Assembly (NCBI GenBank): GCA_963783085.1
Contig: CAWAMJ010000016.1
Location: 124,001-188,000, forward strand
Length of the DNA stretch: 64,000 nucleotides
DNA from: CAVYUC01 sp963783085
GTDB lineage: Bacteria; Bacteroidota; Bacteroidia; Bacteroidales; Prolixibacteraceae
Reading direction: 5' to 3'
Each line of letters starts with the position of its first letter. Positions within the stretch are counted from its first letter, which is position 1. Positions 8,560 through 18,182 of this stretch are shown here, piece after piece. The notes beneath the pieces are model-generated. The model had not been told where the DNA came from, did no database searches, and saw nothing but the letters and a program-made list of their open reading frames with translations. The position numbers and the translations under genes were made by a program.

Positions 8560-8940
8560 ATGAGAACAAAACCTTATTTACTGATAACATTTGCTGCATT
8601 AATACTATTCTCCTGCCAAACCAATATTGATAATCAATTATGGAATACTGCGGTAAATCGTATTTATTATGCTTGTTTTTATGCGGTTACTGCACTTATG
8701 CTTCATTATAATATAAATGCACAAACTCATTCAGGCATCAGACAAATGTTTGGCCTAAAATTTATTAAAACCGGATTGATTGAAAGAGAATTAGGAAAAT
8801 TTTATACTGATATATTTGATAAAAGAATTACCGGTGATTATGATGATTTTGTTGAATTTGAGGCAAATGAAGTAAAAGATTTTGTAAAACCAGCTTCGAA
8901 ACTTATTCACGACATTGAACATATCATTAAAAACAAATAG
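8560..8940 (+). CDS. HEPN-domain C-terminal part fused to a lipoprotein signal
   Basis: Residues 1-20 (MRTKPYLLITFAALILFSCQ) are a textbook lipoprotein signal with lipobox LFSC. From about residue 26 the sequence switches to HEPN: NQLWNTAVNRIYYACFYAVT, THSGIRQMFGLKFIKTG and DIFDKRITGDYDDF are characteristic of HEPN partners of MNT proteins. The first helix of a full HEPN (~25 residues) is missing. HEPN toxins act in the cytoplasm, so export makes no sense for the normal function. I read it as an accidental fusion at the right edge of the insertion. The 15-nt string TTCTCCTGCCAAACC at the lipobox recurs at the lipobox of the next gene. Whether it is expressed is unknown; a non-functional remnant is likely. 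Confidence 0.7.
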   Translation: MRTKPYLLITFAALILFSCQTNIDNQLWNTAVNRIYYACFYAVTALMLHYNINAQTHSGIRQMFGLKFIKTGLIERELGKFYTDIFDKRITGDYDDFVEFEANEVKDFVKPASKLIHDIEHIIKNK

Positions 8941-8956
8941 TTAAGTCTGCATTTTT

Positions 8957-10420
8957 ATGAAATTTATCCACTTACTTTCAATCTTGTTTTTTCTCATATC
9001 TTTCTCCTGCCAAACCGAAAAACAAACCGACGGACCGTATTTTGGGAACGGATTTCACAACGGCTGGGCCGACCAAAATTCGGTAGTCATCTGGACACGA
9101 CTGACCAAAAATAAGGAAGGTAATGCCGGTGGGGCAAAATTTCTGGCGCCTTCGTCGGAGGAGCACCGGAAACTGGACAAGGAAGCCAATCCGGAGGAAA
9201 TTTACAAAGCACAAATTCCTGATGGATTAACATTGGACGATATGATTGGCGCTTGTCCGGGAGCATCCGGCGAAGTTAAACTCACCTGGTATCCGTTAAC
9301 GAATCAGGAAAATAAAACTGAAACCGAATGGGTTGCTGTTAATGACCAAGAGAATTACACCCGCCAGTGGAAACTGGATAATCTTACAGCCAACACAAAA
9401 TATGTGGTGGAAATAGAAGCGCGAATGGATGGGAATTCAAAAGTTTCGGATAAAATTGAAGGCGCTTTTCGCACTCCGCCTGAAGCTGAAACAGCAGAAA
9501 ACATCGAATTCTGTATCGTAACCTGTCACGATTACTGGCGGAAAGATACCACTGGCGGTCATAAAATTTATTCGGCCATGATGAATTTATTTCCTGACTT
9601 TTACGTGCATACCGGCGATGTTGAATATTACGACAAACCGGAACCCTACGCACTCACAGAAGATTTAATGCGGTTTAAATGGGATCGGTTGTTTGCCTTG
9701 CCGCTTCAACGAAAATTCTGGACACAAACAACTTCCTATTTTATGAAAGATGACCATGATGTGTTGCGCGATGATGCCTGGCCGGGAATGAAATACGGAA
9801 CCGTAACCTGGGATCGCGGGCTTGAAATATTTAATGAAGAACAGTTTCCGTCGCACGACAAATTTTATAAAACCATTCGCTGGGGAAAAGATTTGCAGAT
9901 TTGGATTACCGAAGGAAGAAACTATCGAAGTAAAAATTCGATGCCCGACGGACCTGAAAAGACCATTTTTGGCGCCGAACAAATAGAATGGCTGTTTCGC
10001 ACCCTAAAAGAATCGGATGCCACTTTCAAAGTAATTGTCAATGCCAATCCAATATTGGGGCCCGACCGGAAAAATAAAAACGATAATTACGCCAATGAAG
10101 GATTTCAGACCGAAGGAGATGAATTGCGCGAACGGTTGAATGCATTTGATAATGTTTACTTGTGTAACGGCGACCGTCACTGGCAATATGTAACCCACTG
10201 GCCCGATACAAACCTTTGGGAATTCAGCTGTGGCGCCGGTTCTGATGTTCACGCCGGTGGCTGGCCTCCCGACGAAGTTCGCCCGGTGCACCGGTTCCTT
10301 CGCGTAAAAGGAGGGTTCCTCCGTGGTTATGTTTCACGTAAAAACGGCGTGCCCACACTTACATTTCAACATATGGATGTGGACGGAAACGTGGTACACG
10401 AAGAAGTATTTGAAAGATAA
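8957..10420 (+). CDS. PhoD-like metallophosphatase lipoprotein
   Basis: A 487-aa protein with a lipoprotein signal (ISFSC, Cys ~18). An N-terminal Fn3-like PhoD domain (to ~170; VVIWTRLTK, LTANTKYVVEIEA) precedes the catalytic metallophosphatase domain. The latter includes PDFYVHTGDVEYYD (GD metal ligand), YFMKDDHDVLRDD (DDHD, cf. the (N/D)H(E/D) motif) and NGDRHWQYVTHWP (GDRH). PhoD enzymes are calcium/iron phosphodiesterases/monoesterases acting outside the cytoplasm. Bacteroidota paralogues in polysaccharide loci are common and of unknown substrate. The gene stands 16 bp after the HEPN fusion and begins the intact downstream block. Confidence is high for the family, low for the substrate. 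Confidence 0.85.
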   Translation: MKFIHLLSILFFLISFSCQTEKQTDGPYFGNGFHNGWADQNSVVIWTRLTKNKEGNAGGAKFLAPSSEEHRKLDKEANPEEIYKAQIPDGLTLDDMIGACPGASGEVKLTWYPLTNQENKTETEWVAVNDQENYTRQWKLDNLTANTKYVVEIEARMDGNSKVSDKIEGAFRTPPEAETAENIEFCIVTCHDYWRKDTTGGHKIYSAMMNLFPDFYVHTGDVEYYDKPEPYALTEDLMRFKWDRLFALPLQRKFWTQTTSYFMKDDHDVLRDDAWPGMKYGTVTWDRGLEIFNEEQFPSHDKFYKTIRWGKDLQIWITEGRNYRSKNSMPDGPEKTIFGAEQIEWLFRTLKESDATFKVIVNANPILGPDRKNKNDNYANEGFQTEGDELRERLNAFDNVYLCNGDRHWQYVTHWPDTNLWEFSCGAGSDVHAGGWPPDEVRPVHRFLRVKGGFLRGYVSRKNGVPTLTFQHMDVDGNVVHEEVFER

Positions 10421-10493
10421 AACATATAAGAAGGCTTTTAATATTTTGGCGTTTTATTCAGGCGAAGCCGCTGGTAGTTAAAATAATAATCAC

Positions 10494-11777
10494 ATGAAAC
10501 GAAGGAATTTTTTTAATACTGCGTCATTGGGAAGCCTGGCACTTTTGGGATTTCCTTTTAACAATTTTTTAAATGCTTCAGATTTTACAACATCGGTTAA
10601 ACAGATCACAACCGGGCCTGAAAATCACCTTTTCGGATACATCGGGCAATCGTTAACGATTCCATGGAACGCCTCCGGGAATAGAATTTTAACGCTGAGT
10701 TCACCTTTTATCGATCATTTACCGGATGGAAACGAGCCTGCGGGAGTGAATCTCGTTCACACCGATAAAAAGGATGGAAATTATTTAAAAGTGGAAAAAG
10801 TGGACGAATCGCTGGGGTGGAACCCGCAGCAGGGAACCATGTTTTACTGGAATCCTGAAAATCCGGAAAATCAGTTCTTTTTTAACGACCGTGATAAAAA
10901 CACCGGAAAAGTCTTCACCGTTTTATATGATATTCAGAAAAAACAACGAATCAGGGAATACAGGTTTGAGGATACCCCGGTTGGAAATGGCGGCGTTTGC
11001 CCGGTTGGAGGTTCATACCTGGCTATCAACTATGCGCGAATGGCGCGTTTGCGTGCAGTTACGGGATACAAAGGCGCCACCGACTGGACCGAAGGAATTA
11101 CTGCCCCGGAAGACGATGGAATTTTTAAGATTGATACAAATTCGGGTGAAAAGCGGTTGCTGGTTTCCTTTAAAACCATGCAGCAGGAAATAGAAAAAAA
11201 GGGGATGGACACTGAAGGTGAATCACTTTTTATAAACCATACACTCTGGAACCGCGATGGAAATCTTTTTTGCTTTTTTATTCGGGCGGGATGGAATAAA
11301 GACGAAAGCAAGAAAAGAAGAACCAATGTGTTTTGTACCATGAATGCTGATGGTACCGGTTTGGTGGTTGATCGCCCGTTTATAGGCGGTCACCCTGAAT
11401 GGGGCCTGGGGCAGCAAATGATTGGAAGAAAAGGAGATGACCAGATCATTATTGACATTGTAAATGAAAAGATTACCGGAACAATTGGATCACCCGAATC
11501 CATTCCAAATCCGGAGGGTGATATTAGTCTCTCGCCAAACGGAGAGTGGTTTGTGAACGGCTACGATAAAAACGAATACAACTATTATAACATCATTCGG
11601 CTCTCCGATGGGGAGTGGACACGATCTGAAGGAGTTAACAAAGGCGAATATTCGGGTGATGTGAGAATTGACTCCGCCCCGCGCTGGAACAGAGAGAATA
11701 ATCAAGTGCTTGTTCAAGGTATAGCTGATGATGGAACGGAACAACTTTACATTATTTCAGTAGAAAAAAATACCTGA
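10494..11777 (+). CDS. Secreted beta-propeller-like protein with Tat-type leader
   Basis: A 427-aa protein beginning MKRRNFFNTASLGSLALLGF. This is a twin-Arg-like export signal (KRRNFF), common on Bacteroidota carbohydrate enzymes. The mature part has repeated short beta segments of TolB/oligogalacturonate-lyase-like propellers (WNPQQGTMFYWNPENPENQF; DGIFKIDTNSGEKRLL; NADGTGLVVDRPFIGGHPEW; GDISLSPNGEWFVNGYDKN; SAPRWNRENNQVLVQGIADD). The WNPQQGTMFYW box recalls a conserved motif in oligogalacturonate-lyase-like proteins. A lyase or hydrolase role near a GH28 pectinase would be sensible but is unproven. It is flanked by PhoD (73 bp) and a sulfatase (41 bp), all on the same strand. Confidence 0.65.
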   Translation: MKRRNFFNTASLGSLALLGFPFNNFLNASDFTTSVKQITTGPENHLFGYIGQSLTIPWNASGNRILTLSSPFIDHLPDGNEPAGVNLVHTDKKDGNYLKVEKVDESLGWNPQQGTMFYWNPENPENQFFFNDRDKNTGKVFTVLYDIQKKQRIREYRFEDTPVGNGGVCPVGGSYLAINYARMARLRAVTGYKGATDWTEGITAPEDDGIFKIDTNSGEKRLLVSFKTMQQEIEKKGMDTEGESLFINHTLWNRDGNLFCFFIRAGWNKDESKKRRTNVFCTMNADGTGLVVDRPFIGGHPEWGLGQQMIGRKGDDQIIIDIVNEKITGTIGSPESIPNPEGDISLSPNGEWFVNGYDKNEYNYYNIIRLSDGEWTRSEGVNKGEYSGDVRIDSAPRWNRENNQVLVQGIADDGTEQLYIISVEKNT

Positions 11778-11818
11778 TAAAATATTGAATTTTAATAAAT
11801 TAGAAAAAAGTTTCCAAA

Positions 11819-13219
11819 ATGAAAATAAACATAATTCACAAATCAGCATTTCTTTTGCTTTTTCTTGCATTTAGTTTTCAGACACTCTGGTCACAAATTA
11901 GCCAAAAACCAAATATTGTTATAATAATGACCGACCAGCAGTTTGCCGATGCCATGAGTTGTGTAATGGGAAACCAGTATATTAACACGCCTCACATGGA
12001 TAAACTGGCTGAACAAGGAGTTCGTTTTACCAAAGCCTACACGCCAAATCCACTTTGTATGCCCATGCGTACCTCAATGATGACGGGCAGTTTTCCGCAC
12101 CAAACCGGAGTTTTGACAAACGATAAAAATGAACTCGATCCTCTGCGGTTTCATTTTCTTGGAAAGATTTTTAAGGACGCAGGATACGAAACCGCCTACT
12201 TTGGAAAATGGCATGTTTCCTTCGATGAAAAGAAAAATGACATTCACGGGTTTACAATTTTCGACGAAAATGGCGCCCGGTTAAATCCTGAGCCTGCCAC
12301 TGAATTTCTCAAACAAAAACATGAGAAACCGTTTCTTGCAGTTGCTTCATTTTTAAGCCCGCACGAAGTTTGCCAGTGGGCGCGGAAACAGGAATTGCCG
12401 GGAGGACCGGTTGGCGAGGTGCCGGCACTAAAAGATATGCCACCGCTGAAAGCGAATTTCTTTCCTCCGGAAAACGAAACCGATATCATGGCGTTCATGA
12501 GAAAGTCGTACCAGGCCAACCTGAAGCTTTTTCCGGTGGGCGATTACACCGATGCCGACTGGCGCCGGTTGCAGTGGGGCTACTACCGCCTCATCGAACG
12601 CGCCGATACTTTTGTAGGCGAAATTATGCAGGCGCTGCAGGAATCAGGACAGGAAGAAAATACGCTGGTGGTTTTTCTCAGCGACCACGGGGAATGTGCA
12701 GGCAGCCATCACTGGAACCAGAAAACCGTTTTTTACGATGAATCGGCGCGGGTGCCGTTAATCCTGAAATGGGACGGCAAAACCATAAAAGGAACATCGG
12801 ATGTTTTGGTAAATACCGGCATTGATATGATTCCAACCCTTTGCGATTTTGCCGGGATTGAAATTCCAAAAGACCTGATCGGAAAAAGCTTAAAAGCACC
12901 GGCAACCGGAGAAACAGGTAACTGGAGAAGAGACTTTGTAGTTACCGAAAACCACATGGTTCAGTGTGAACCGGTTAACGGGGAAAGTCACAAACCGCAG
13001 GGCAGAATGGTACGAAGCGGGCGTTACAAATACTGCATTTACAGCGAAGGGAACGATCGCGAATCGCTGGTGGACATGCAGTACGATCCGCTGGAAATGG
13101 TAAACCAGGCGAAAAATCCAATATACCATGAAATACTGGAACAACACCGGCGATATTTAAAAGAACATGCAGAAAATACAAACGATAAAATTGCCCTGGA
13201 AATGTTGAGTGAATTTTAA
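11819..13219 (+). CDS. Sulfatase (S1 family), secreted
   Basis: A 466-aa protein with a signal peptide (to ~residue 25, LWSQ). NIVIIMTDQQFADAM gives the first metal-binding Asp, and NPLCMPMRTSMMTG holds the C-x-P-x-R formylglycine motif (Cys-type, so it needs a formylglycine-generating or anaerobic maturase, not present in the window). TAYFGKWHVSFDEKKN supplies the GKWH Lys/His pair, and FLSDHGECAGSHHWNQK the second Asp-His metal ligands. Length is normal and the gene is intact, unlike the first sulfatase at 2855. The start context TTTCCAAAATGAAAA is shared with the GH28 gene at 14104. Probably desulfates a glycan handled by this locus. Confidence 0.9.
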   Translation: MKINIIHKSAFLLLFLAFSFQTLWSQISQKPNIVIIMTDQQFADAMSCVMGNQYINTPHMDKLAEQGVRFTKAYTPNPLCMPMRTSMMTGSFPHQTGVLTNDKNELDPLRFHFLGKIFKDAGYETAYFGKWHVSFDEKKNDIHGFTIFDENGARLNPEPATEFLKQKHEKPFLAVASFLSPHEVCQWARKQELPGGPVGEVPALKDMPPLKANFFPPENETDIMAFMRKSYQANLKLFPVGDYTDADWRRLQWGYYRLIERADTFVGEIMQALQESGQEENTLVVFLSDHGECAGSHHWNQKTVFYDESARVPLILKWDGKTIKGTSDVLVNTGIDMIPTLCDFAGIEIPKDLIGKSLKAPATGETGNWRRDFVVTENHMVQCEPVNGESHKPQGRMVRSGRYKYCIYSEGNDRESLVDMQYDPLEMVNQAKNPIYHEILEQHRRYLKEHAENTNDKIALEMLSEF

Positions 13220-13247
13220 TGTGCCGGCTGCTTCTTTGTACTTGCAA

Positions 13248-13889
13248 TTAAAAACGATACACCAGACCCGTTCCCGTCATAATTGTGGCATTCCAATCAT
13301 TCGGGAAATCTTTGTTTAACTGATGTCCGGCAAAGAGGTTGAGTACAAAATTTTTTACCGGAATTTCTGCTCCTAAAATGGTCCGCTGTCTGGTGTAATC
13401 GAATTTGTCAAAATAGAACGAGAATTCAGTTGAAAAGTAGGGTGTTATTTTTTTCGATTTGGTAAAAGACAGCTGAAGCTGGTTTCGGTACCGGTTAATC
13501 AGCTCGCCATCCATAAAACGGAATTCCCAGCGGCTTCGATCCCTGAAACTGAAATTGCCCCCGTTCTTTTTGTAATACAGGTGTAACATTGGCCGGTACT
13601 CCGTCCGCCATCGATTGGGAAATTCAACATATTCCTGTTTATAACCAACGCCAAAGCTGATGCTTTTTTTTGAAGGAAAATCAAGCGCCAACTGCGTGTG
13701 ATTCAAAAAATAACCACTTCCGTTTCGAAAAAAATTAGCACTGTGAAAGAAAAAGCCCGTGTTCCTGATTTTGGTTTGGCCACCCACAAAAGTCCAGGTT
13801 TCAAAATCAGCAGCTCCCAGGGTTTCACCGAAAAAAATGAAAACGCCAACGATCAGCGGGATTAGCTTAGGTTTTATGATTTTCTGCAT
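13248..13889 (-). CDS. DUF2490-type outer membrane beta-barrel protein
   Basis: A 213-aa protein with a signal peptide (residues 1-26) and alternating amphipathic strands rich in Tyr, Phe, Arg and Asn, ending in ...GTGLVYRF. A terminal Phe is typical of outer-membrane barrels. The strands WRTEYRPMLHLYYKK, RDRSRWEFRFMDG, RYRNQLQLSF, YFSTEFSFYFDK and LFAGHQLNKDFPNDWNAT fit DUF2490. It is convergent with the sulfatase (28 bp gap) and divergent from the GH28 gene. Function unknown. Confidence 0.75.
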   Translation of the reverse strand: MQKIIKPKLIPLIVGVFIFFGETLGAADFETWTFVGGQTKIRNTGFFFHSANFFRNGSGYFLNHTQLALDFPSKKSISFGVGYKQEYVEFPNRWRTEYRPMLHLYYKKNGGNFSFRDRSRWEFRFMDGELINRYRNQLQLSFTKSKKITPYFSTEFSFYFDKFDYTRQRTILGAEIPVKNFVLNLFAGHQLNKDFPNDWNATIMTGTGLVYRF

Positions 13890-14103
13890 ATTAAAAATAT
13901 CAATTGAAATAAAGCAGGTTACCGGCTCCGGTTAATATCGTTTCAATTCAAATGTAACAAAGCAAATATAATGGTTTCATACAATTGTTAATTTTAAATT
14001 TATGCGAAATCACAGAATAATCAGCTTGAACAGAAAAATCAAAATTTGGTTTTAATTCTGTTAAAACGTTTAATTTTACTGAATCAATCGAATATTTTCC
14101 AAA

Positions 14104-15543
14104 ATGAAAAAACTGAAATCGATTATCCTGTTTTTTGTGATTGCAAGTTGTGGTTATGCCGAAGATATCAACATTCTGGATGCGGGGGCAAAACCCGGCG
14201 GAGAAATCCTGAATACAGAAATCATCCAGTATTCAATCGATAAAGTTTCTGAAAGTGGCGGCGGGACCGTTACCGTTCCACCGGGAAAATTCCTGACCGG
14301 ATCGCTGGTGTTAAAAACCGGCGTTACCCTCGAAATTCAGAAAGGGGCGATACTTTTGGGGAGTATGGATTTGGGAGATTATCTGAGCATTCAGCCTGAA
14401 TTTGTTGCACTGCGGACTGGTCAGGCGACAAAACAACTTATTTTTGCTGAAAACCAAACGGATATTGCGATCACCGGACAAGGCACTATCAACGGACAAG
14501 GCGCTGCTTTCGAACGGGCTGAATCGGGCGATGAACCAGGTATAACAAGGCCACATCTTATTCAGCTTATCAACTGTAAAAATGTGCGGATTGAAGGTGT
14601 GAATATGCTCAACTCCGGCGGATGGATGCAACATTACCTGGCTTGCGACAACCTGAAAATAACAGGAATAAATGTATACAACCACTGCAATTACAATAAC
14701 GATGGAATCGACATCGACGGTTGTCAGGATGCAGTGGTTTCCGGTTGTTTTGTCGACAGCGATGACGATGGTATTTGCCTGAAAAGTACCAGTCCGCGAT
14801 TGTGTAAAAATGTAATTGTTTCAAATTGCGTAGTTAAATCGCACTGCAACGCACTGAAAATGGGGACTGAAACCACGGGCGGTTTTCAGAATATTGTTTT
14901 CAGCAATTGCACGGTAAGTCCGTCTGCGGATAAAGACCCGATTTACGGGCAGGTGATTGGCCAGTCGGCAATTTCGGTAGAGATGGTCGATGGCGGCATG
15001 CTCGACCAGGTAAACATCAGCAACATAACCATTTCGGAAACCGGCTGTCCCATTTTCATCCGGTTGGGAAACCGCGCGCGAAAATATTCACCCAATGCAG
15101 AAGAGCCCGGAATAGGAACGCTCCGCAACGTTTCGATATCGAATGTAATTGCTGCAACTTCCTCAAAAACGACTTCGAATATCACCGGGATTCCGGGTGC
15201 GTATGCGGAAAATATCAGCCTTAACAATATTTCTATAACGAATTTGAGCAATGGCAGCGAAGAAGAATCGCAGTTGGAAGCGCCCGAAAACGACAAAGGT
15301 TATCCAACCGCCGGAATGTTTGGAAAAGTTTTGCCAGCCTCAGGCTTTTTTGTGCGGCATGTCAAAAACATCTCGTTTAACCATGTTCAACTTTTCATAA
15401 AAGGAAACGACGTTCGTCCGGCAATAATTTTTAACGATGTTCAGGATGCAACGGTTTTGTATCCGGCTATTTATTCGTGGAAAGAAAATGCAGGAAAAAT
15501 TATTAAAGATTCCGGGTGTGAAAATATAAAGGTCGTTAATTGA
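14104..15543 (+). CDS. Glycoside hydrolase family 28 (polygalacturonase-like)
   Basis: A 479-aa right-handed parallel beta-helix protein with a signal peptide (residues 1-19). NILDAGAKPGG... and SGGGTVTVPPGKFLTGSLVL form the usual N-terminal entry. NNDGIDIDGC carries the NxD catalytic Asp, DSDDDGICLKS the DD pair, and SHCNALKMGTET the region where many GH28 enzymes have GHGxSxG. Repeated SNC/SNI rungs follow. GH28 enzymes hydrolyse galacturonan or rhamnogalacturonan. It is upstream of a TonB receptor pair and downstream of sulfatases, so a pectin-like or sulfated uronic-acid glycan is a reasonable guess. Periplasmic location is inferred from the signal peptide and lack of a lipobox or sorting tail. 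Confidence 0.85.
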   Translation: MKKLKSIILFFVIASCGYAEDINILDAGAKPGGEILNTEIIQYSIDKVSESGGGTVTVPPGKFLTGSLVLKTGVTLEIQKGAILLGSMDLGDYLSIQPEFVALRTGQATKQLIFAENQTDIAITGQGTINGQGAAFERAESGDEPGITRPHLIQLINCKNVRIEGVNMLNSGGWMQHYLACDNLKITGINVYNHCNYNNDGIDIDGCQDAVVSGCFVDSDDDGICLKSTSPRLCKNVIVSNCVVKSHCNALKMGTETTGGFQNIVFSNCTVSPSADKDPIYGQVIGQSAISVEMVDGGMLDQVNISNITISETGCPIFIRLGNRARKYSPNAEEPGIGTLRNVSISNVIAATSSKTTSNITGIPGAYAENISLNNISITNLSNGSEEESQLEAPENDKGYPTAGMFGKVLPASGFFVRHVKNISFNHVQLFIKGNDVRPAIIFNDVQDATVLYPAIYSWKENAGKIIKDSGCENIKVVN

Positions 15544-15773
15544 GTTAAAAACTTCCCGAAAATCTAAAGATCTATCAAAAGCTGTCCTTTTGAAACTAAA
15601 TTTTTAAACTCTCTGACAGACACCAAAAGTTGTTCGTTTTACGTTATTTAACAAATTATTTCATTTGTTTGAAATTTTTGCTTTTTTTTAAGAAACATAA
15701 ATAAAAATTAAATCTATTTGTACATATGTTTGTAACCAAATAGAACCAAAACAATAACCTTTTTCAACCAAAA

Positions 15774-18179
15774 ATGAATTTTCGAAATGTTTTTATTGCG
15801 CTGTTTTTTTTATTTCCCGCAGCTCTTTCTGCACAAAATTACGTTATAAATGGTTTTGTCCGTGACAAATCAACCGGTGAAAATCTCATTAATGCCAATA
15901 TTTACGAGAAAGGCTCGTTAACCGGCGCCATCAGCAATGAATATGGTTTTTATAGTCTTTCCATGTCAAAAGGAAAAAAAACACTGGTGTTTTCTTTTGT
16001 GGGATATGAAAAGCTGGAGGTTGAACTTGATCTGGTGAAAGATACGACGGTTAATGTGGAATTAAATCTGATGTCGGAGCTGGAAGAAATAAAAGTATTT
16101 GGCGCGGAAGTTTCAAAGGTTGAACGTACGCAAATGAGTATGGTTGAACTTCAATCCTCCGCGCTGTCAAAAATTCCTGTTTTGCTGGGCGAGCCTGATG
16201 TGCTGAAGGTAATCCAGTTGCTTCCGGGTGTACAATCGGGAACTGAAGGATCGAGCGGAATTTATGTTCGCGGTGGCGGGCCCGATCAAAACCTGTTTTT
16301 ACTGGATGGTGTGCCGGTTTACAATGCCAGCCATCTATTCGGCTTTTTTTCAGTTTTTAATCCCTCTGCAATAAACACGGTTAAACTGTATAAAGGAGGT
16401 TTTCCGGCACGATTCGGCGGGCGGCTTTCTTCGGTGGTTGATATTCGTATGAAGGAAGGGAATATGAAAGAGATAAAAGGTGAATTTTCCGTGGGGTTGA
16501 TTTCATCGCGATTTTCACTGGAAGGCCCGATCAAAAAAGACAGAACTTCGTTTATTATTTCGGGAAGAAGGACTTACCTGGATTTGCTCGCCCGGCCAAT
16601 AATGAAAATTGTAAACAATAGCACAGAAGGCTATAATTATACCGGCGGTTATTATTTCTACGATATAAATGCCAAAATCAACCACAAATTTTCTGATCGA
16701 AGCCGGCTCTATTTTTCATCGTATCTCGGACTTGATAAGGCATATTCAATTGAAGAAGGATATTATGTGAACGAGCACACCCGGTTCAATGAAAAATATG
16801 GGGCTGGTCTGAAATGGGGTAATATTACCAATGCTTTGCGGTGGAATTATGTGTATAATCCGAAATTGTTCAGTAACGTAACCTTAACGTACAGCAAATA
16901 TAATTTCAATGTTGGCGAAGAACAGTCGGTTTTGAATACAAAGGAAAATACAAAAACGGAAGATATTTTTGAATACGATTCGGGAATAGAAGATTTTGCG
17001 GCTAAAATCGATTTTGATTTTTTTCCCTGGCAACGCCATTCTGTAAAATTCGGAATGGAGAATATTTTACATTCATTCAGTCCCGGTGTGAATCACGTTC
17101 AATATACGGAGGAAGAAAACCCGGAGGAGGTTTCTGATACCATTTACGGGAATAAAAATATCAGGGCGAATGAGTTACGTGTATATGCGGAAGACATTAT
17201 TGATTTAAGTTCGAAGTTTAAAATAAATGTTGGCGCTCATTTTTCCATGTTCAACGTACAGGGAAAAACCTACAATTCGCTGGAGCCGCGGGCATCTTTG
17301 CGCTATTTAGGCTCAGAAAGATGGTCGTTGAAAGCATCGTATGCAAAAATGAGCCAGTATATTCATCTGCTAACCACTTCAACGATTAGTTTGCCTACAG
17401 ATTTGTGGCTCCCGGCAACAAAAAAAGTGGAACCACAAATTTCAAATCAGTGGGCGATCGGCGGTTTTTACAAATTGCCAAAAGGATTTGATGTATCGGT
17501 GGAGTTATTTTATAAAACGATGAATAACCTGATTGAATACAAAGAAGGCGCTTCTTTTGGCGGAATCAGCAGCAACTGGGAAACGAAGATCGAGACCGGA
17601 AAAGGATGGGCCTACGGAATGGAACTTCTAATCGAAAAAAATATTGGAAAAACAACCGGCTGGCTGGGATACACACTTTCAAAGTCGGACAGGAAATTTG
17701 AAAACCTTAATTTTGGCAAAATATTTCCGGCAAAATACGACAGGCGCCACGATATCAGCCTGGCGTTAACGCACAAAATTAGCGACAAAATTGACATTGG
17801 GGCAACCTGGATTTTTGGTACCGGGAATGCCACAACGCTGGCTCTGCAGAAATATTCTCCCGGCTATTACATGAATACTTTTGGTGGAAATTCCGATATT
17901 GAATACTACGGAAGCCGCAATAATTATCGCGAACCTGGTTACAACCGCCTCGACGTAGGCATAAATTTACATAAACAGAAAAAACACGGAATACGAACCT
18001 GGTCATTCAGTATTTATAACGCATACAACCGCCAAAACCCATTTTACCTGTATTGGGGATACGATACAACCAGGGGTTATAACGAAGACGGATGGTATTA
18101 TGAAGATTCCACACGAAAGCTTAAACAAGTCAGTCTTTTCCCGCTAATCCCGTCGGTTTCTTACACCTTTAAATTCTAA
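15774..18179 (+). CDS. TonB-dependent receptor with carboxypeptidase-regulatory domain
   Basis: An 801-aa outer membrane receptor. Signal peptide to residue ~20 (LSAQ), a CarboxypepD_reg-like domain at ~22-105 (INGFVRDKSTGENLINANIY), the plug at ~120-225 (DVLKVIQLLPGVQSGTEGSS, GIYVRGGGPDQNLFLLDGVP), then a beta-barrel ending in Phe (VSYTFKF). It is smaller than SusC proteins and lacks a SusD partner; a DUF4249 lipoprotein follows after 3 bp, the usual pair for this receptor type. A candidate -7 box TATGTTTG lies at 15725-15732, but no matching TTTG sits at the right distance upstream. Substrate unknown. Confidence 0.9.
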   Translation: MNFRNVFIALFFLFPAALSAQNYVINGFVRDKSTGENLINANIYEKGSLTGAISNEYGFYSLSMSKGKKTLVFSFVGYEKLEVELDLVKDTTVNVELNLMSELEEIKVFGAEVSKVERTQMSMVELQSSALSKIPVLLGEPDVLKVIQLLPGVQSGTEGSSGIYVRGGGPDQNLFLLDGVPVYNASHLFGFFSVFNPSAINTVKLYKGGFPARFGGRLSSVVDIRMKEGNMKEIKGEFSVGLISSRFSLEGPIKKDRTSFIISGRRTYLDLLARPIMKIVNNSTEGYNYTGGYYFYDINAKINHKFSDRSRLYFSSYLGLDKAYSIEEGYYVNEHTRFNEKYGAGLKWGNITNALRWNYVYNPKLFSNVTLTYSKYNFNVGEEQSVLNTKENTKTEDIFEYDSGIEDFAAKIDFDFFPWQRHSVKFGMENILHSFSPGVNHVQYTEEENPEEVSDTIYGNKNIRANELRVYAEDIIDLSSKFKINVGAHFSMFNVQGKTYNSLEPRASLRYLGSERWSLKASYAKMSQYIHLLTTSTISLPTDLWLPATKKVEPQISNQWAIGGFYKLPKGFDVSVELFYKTMNNLIEYKEGASFGGISSNWETKIETGKGWAYGMELLIEKNIGKTTGWLGYTLSKSDRKFENLNFGKIFPAKYDRRHDISLALTHKISDKIDIGATWIFGTGNATTLALQKYSPGYYMNTFGGNSDIEYYGSRNNYREPGYNRLDVGINLHKQKKHGIRTWSFSIYNAYNRQNPFYLYWGYDTTRGYNEDGWYYEDSTRKLKQVSLFPLIPSVSYTFKF

Positions 18180-18182
18180 AAC

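Larger units (their letters stand above)
4775..8622 (+). mobile_element. Inserted segment carrying a three-gene Mrr-nuclease cassette
   Basis: Boundaries are approximate, set by where HEPN-like coding breaks off (about 4775) and resumes (about 8625). The insert is clearly more AT-rich than the flanking carbohydrate genes and rich in Lys, Asn and Ile codons. It holds three same-strand genes with 9- and 4-bp gaps, then a hairpin at 8459-8485 and a short lipoprotein-like leader. No transposase, integrase or tRNA is present. No convincing terminal repeats were found by eye, so the transfer mechanism is unknown. Confidence 0.5.
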
